From positions 4,464,001 through 4,528,000 of the forward strand of contig NZ_CP091881.1 of the NCBI RefSeq assembly GCF_022163125.1: a DNA stretch of 64,000 bases. The letters are read 5' to 3'. The notes under the pieces were generated by a model. The model had not been told where the DNA came from, ran no database searches, and saw only the letters and a list, made by a program, of their open reading frames with translations. Shown here piece by piece: positions 62,648-64,000 of this stretch. The position numbers and the translations under genes were made by a program. Origin of the DNA: Paenibacillus sp. HWE-109. Lineage in GTDB: Bacteria; Bacillota; Bacilli; Paenibacillales; NBRC-103111. Each line of letters opens with the position of its first letter. Position 1 is the stretch's first letter.

Positions 62648-64000
62648 CTATTGCGTTGAATCACTTGATTTTTTTAACAAGAGCCTTACTAAAGTACCAA
62701 TTCCTTCCTGACTGCGAATCTTCACACCGCTTCCCTCACCAAAATACAGCTGCAGCCGCTCATGCACATTCCTAATCCCGTAACCAGATCCCTCTGGGTG
62801 CAATAGGGAATCTTTCACTGACTTGCTCATTCCCACTCCATCATCGGAAATTGTGAACACGATACCGTCTCTGCGCAAATGACCCCGAATTCGAATCGTG
62901 CCCTTCTTCGTCTGACTTTTGTTAATGCCATGCAATATCGCATTCTCGACGATTGGCTGTAAAATAAGTTTAATAATTTCTTTGTGCAGCAGAGCTGGAT
63001 CAATCTTGGTTTCGAACTTGATATTGCCGCTAAAGCGAGTATCCTGGATATGAACATAAGCTTTCACATGCTCCAGTTCCTTCTCCACACTAAGTCTTTC
63101 ATGTCCTTGATTCAGACTGATCCGGTAAAACTTAGACAAGTTCGTCACGATCTTAGCGATCTCAGGCGCCTTGGAATCGAGCGCCATCCACTTGACCGTA
63201 TCCAGTGTATTGTATAGAAAGTGTGAGTTAATTCTTCCCTCCAGCACTTTCATTTCTTCCTGCTGCTTTTTCAGCGTAATGGCATAAACTTCATCAATCA
63301 AGGTTTTAATCTGTACCGACATGTGATTGAAGCTGCGCTGCAGGACGGAAATTTCATCTTGCCCGCTGACCTCGACCAGCTCGCCGAAATGACCCTTCTC
63401 GATCCCTTTCATTTTGACCATCAGCTTGTACAACCGTCTTGTTATTCGATCAGAGAGCAAATAGGACAATCCCACCGTCATCGCAAGCAGCGATACCGAT
63501 AATAATAAAATATATATGCCCAATAAGGAGCTTTGATCCGTAATACGCAGAGTAGGAATGAGGACAACGAGCTTCCAGTTTACATTTGCCACTTGTTGAA
63601 CCAAGAATAAATAGTCTTTCCCCTGAACACGTATATTTTTGTAAGCAACAGGATCTTTTTCGTCTTGTTCCAACAATTCTTGCAACGCTTGCGCATCGAT
63701 ATTAATCTGCTCAGGCTCCCTGGTGTAAGAGGCTATCAATTCGCTTTCGTTAAACAGCATCGCTTGATAAGGCAGGCTCAGATTCATATTTTGCAGCACA
63801 TTCGTCAACGTCTTCTGATCCATATCGATTGCTACCAGGGCCAGCACGCTTTTCACATCTTCAAAATCCTTAATTGTACGATAGAGCGAAACCGTACTCA
63901 TATTCGCAACGCCTGGATAAGTCGTCTTATTGCTGAAGACCCACTCCATGCTTCTCGGCTGCAAATTCAATTCATCGTTCCAATGATCCAAAGATTCCTT
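62648..64000 (-). CDS. YesM-type sensor histidine kinase, N-terminus cut by window edge
   Basis: About 450 residues are visible and the frame continues past the right edge without a stop. It shows part of an extracellular dCache-like domain, a membrane helix (LLGIYILLLSVSLLAMTVGLSYLL-type), a HAMP segment, the phospho-acceptor region HFLYNTLDTVKW, and the ATPase motifs PIVENAILHGI, ISDDGVGM and GYGIRNVHERL. Such kinases sense extracellular glycan fragments and phosphorylate a YesN-type AraC response regulator. No regulator follows: the gene ends at a strong terminator, so its partner is probably upstream, outside the window. It may control the glycosidase-like gene and the importer next to it. 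Confidence 0.93.
   Translation of the reverse strand, partial: KESLDHWNDELNLQPRSMEWVFSNKTTYPGVANMSTVSLYRTIKDFEDVKSVLALVAIDMDQKTLTNVLQNMNLSLPYQAMLFNESELIASYTREPEQINIDAQALQELLEQDEKDPVAYKNIRVQGKDYLFLVQQVANVNWKLVVLIPTLRITDQSSLLGIYILLLSVSLLAMTVGLSYLLSDRITRRLYKLMVKMKGIEKGHFGELVEVSGQDEISVLQRSFNHMSVQIKTLIDEVYAITLKKQQEEMKVLEGRINSHFLYNTLDTVKWMALDSKAPEIAKIVTNLSKFYRISLNQGHERLSVEKELEHVKAYVHIQDTRFSGNIKFETKIDPALLHKEIIKLILQPIVENAILHGINKSQTKKGTIRIRGHLRRDGIVFTISDDGVGMSKSVKDSLLHPEGSGYGIRNVHERLQLYFGEGSGVKIRSQEGIGTLVRLLLKKSSDSTQ

Overview
The window reads as the chromosome of a spore-forming, glycan-degrading Firmicute close to Paenibacillus. The basis is a tricistronic gerA/gerB/gerC germination operon, strong AGGAGG-type ribosome sites, frequent TTG/GTG starts, LplA/LplB/LplC-type sugar transporters without local ATPases, AraC regulators fused to membrane sensors, YesM-type kinases, and very large secreted or S-layer-anchored proteins. 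This assignment is inferred from gene content and style; no rRNA or other taxonomic marker is present.

Layout. 1-3753 (minus): a sugar-binding lipoprotein followed by a GH95 fucosidase-like hydrolase that runs off the left edge. 3908-8127 (minus): germination operon gerA-gerB-gerC plus a 66-aa membrane protein. 8146-9123: gene-free, holding a 30-bp tandem repeat and one copy each of two dispersed palindromic repeat families (R1, R2). 9124-15881 (minus): a seven-gene amino-sugar-like catabolic operon with two sugar phosphate isomerase/epimerases, two Gfo/Idh/MocA dehydrogenases, NagA, NagB and an AraC regulator. 16084-24795 (minus): a 2903-aa Kelch/Fn3/SLH surface protein. 24796-25322: second copy of R1. 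25323-26351 (plus): a leucine-dehydrogenase-type enzyme. 26427-35811 (minus): an ABC sugar importer and a 1921-aa heparinase II/III-type lyase, with a divergent membrane-bound AraC sensor (36029-38278, plus).

38333-39703: GNAT acetyltransferase, PspC, MarR. 40007-45794 (plus): nitrogen/molybdenum block made of a 1382-aa nitrate reductase fused to a CysJ-like NADPH flavoprotein, then modA and modB without modC. A sigma-A promoter with an upstream perfect GlnR/TnrA box and a second near-match drives it. 45855-50200 (minus): DUF2935 protein, DUF1801 protein, an ECF42-type sigma factor between two DGPF/YCII-type proteins, and an alpha/beta hydrolase. 50201-51296: 41-bp tandem repeats, second copy of R2 with perfect 20-bp terminal inverted repeats, and a 19-bp poly-C run. 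51297-53522 (plus): DUF6492-type glycosyltransferase and ManC. 53604-57004 (minus): second complete LplB-LplC-binding protein importer with a perfect cre site in its leader. 57370-62511 (minus): a 1.7-kDa-residue-scale (about 1713 aa) secreted glycosidase-like protein with a clan-GH-A-like barrel. 62648-64000 (minus): YesM-type histidine kinase cut by the right edge.

How it fits together. Most of the window is a chain of polysaccharide-use modules: extracellular enzymes cut a polymer, lipoprotein-permease systems import the oligosaccharides (presumably powered by a shared ATPase encoded elsewhere), and cytoplasmic oxidoreductase/isomerase/Nag enzymes process the sugars. Each is controlled by its own AraC or YesM sensor and, for at least one, probably by CcpA. 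The nitrate block looks like a self-contained NADPH-dependent assimilatory enzyme under global nitrogen control. The gene-free stretches carry repeat families that are the least explained part of the window.
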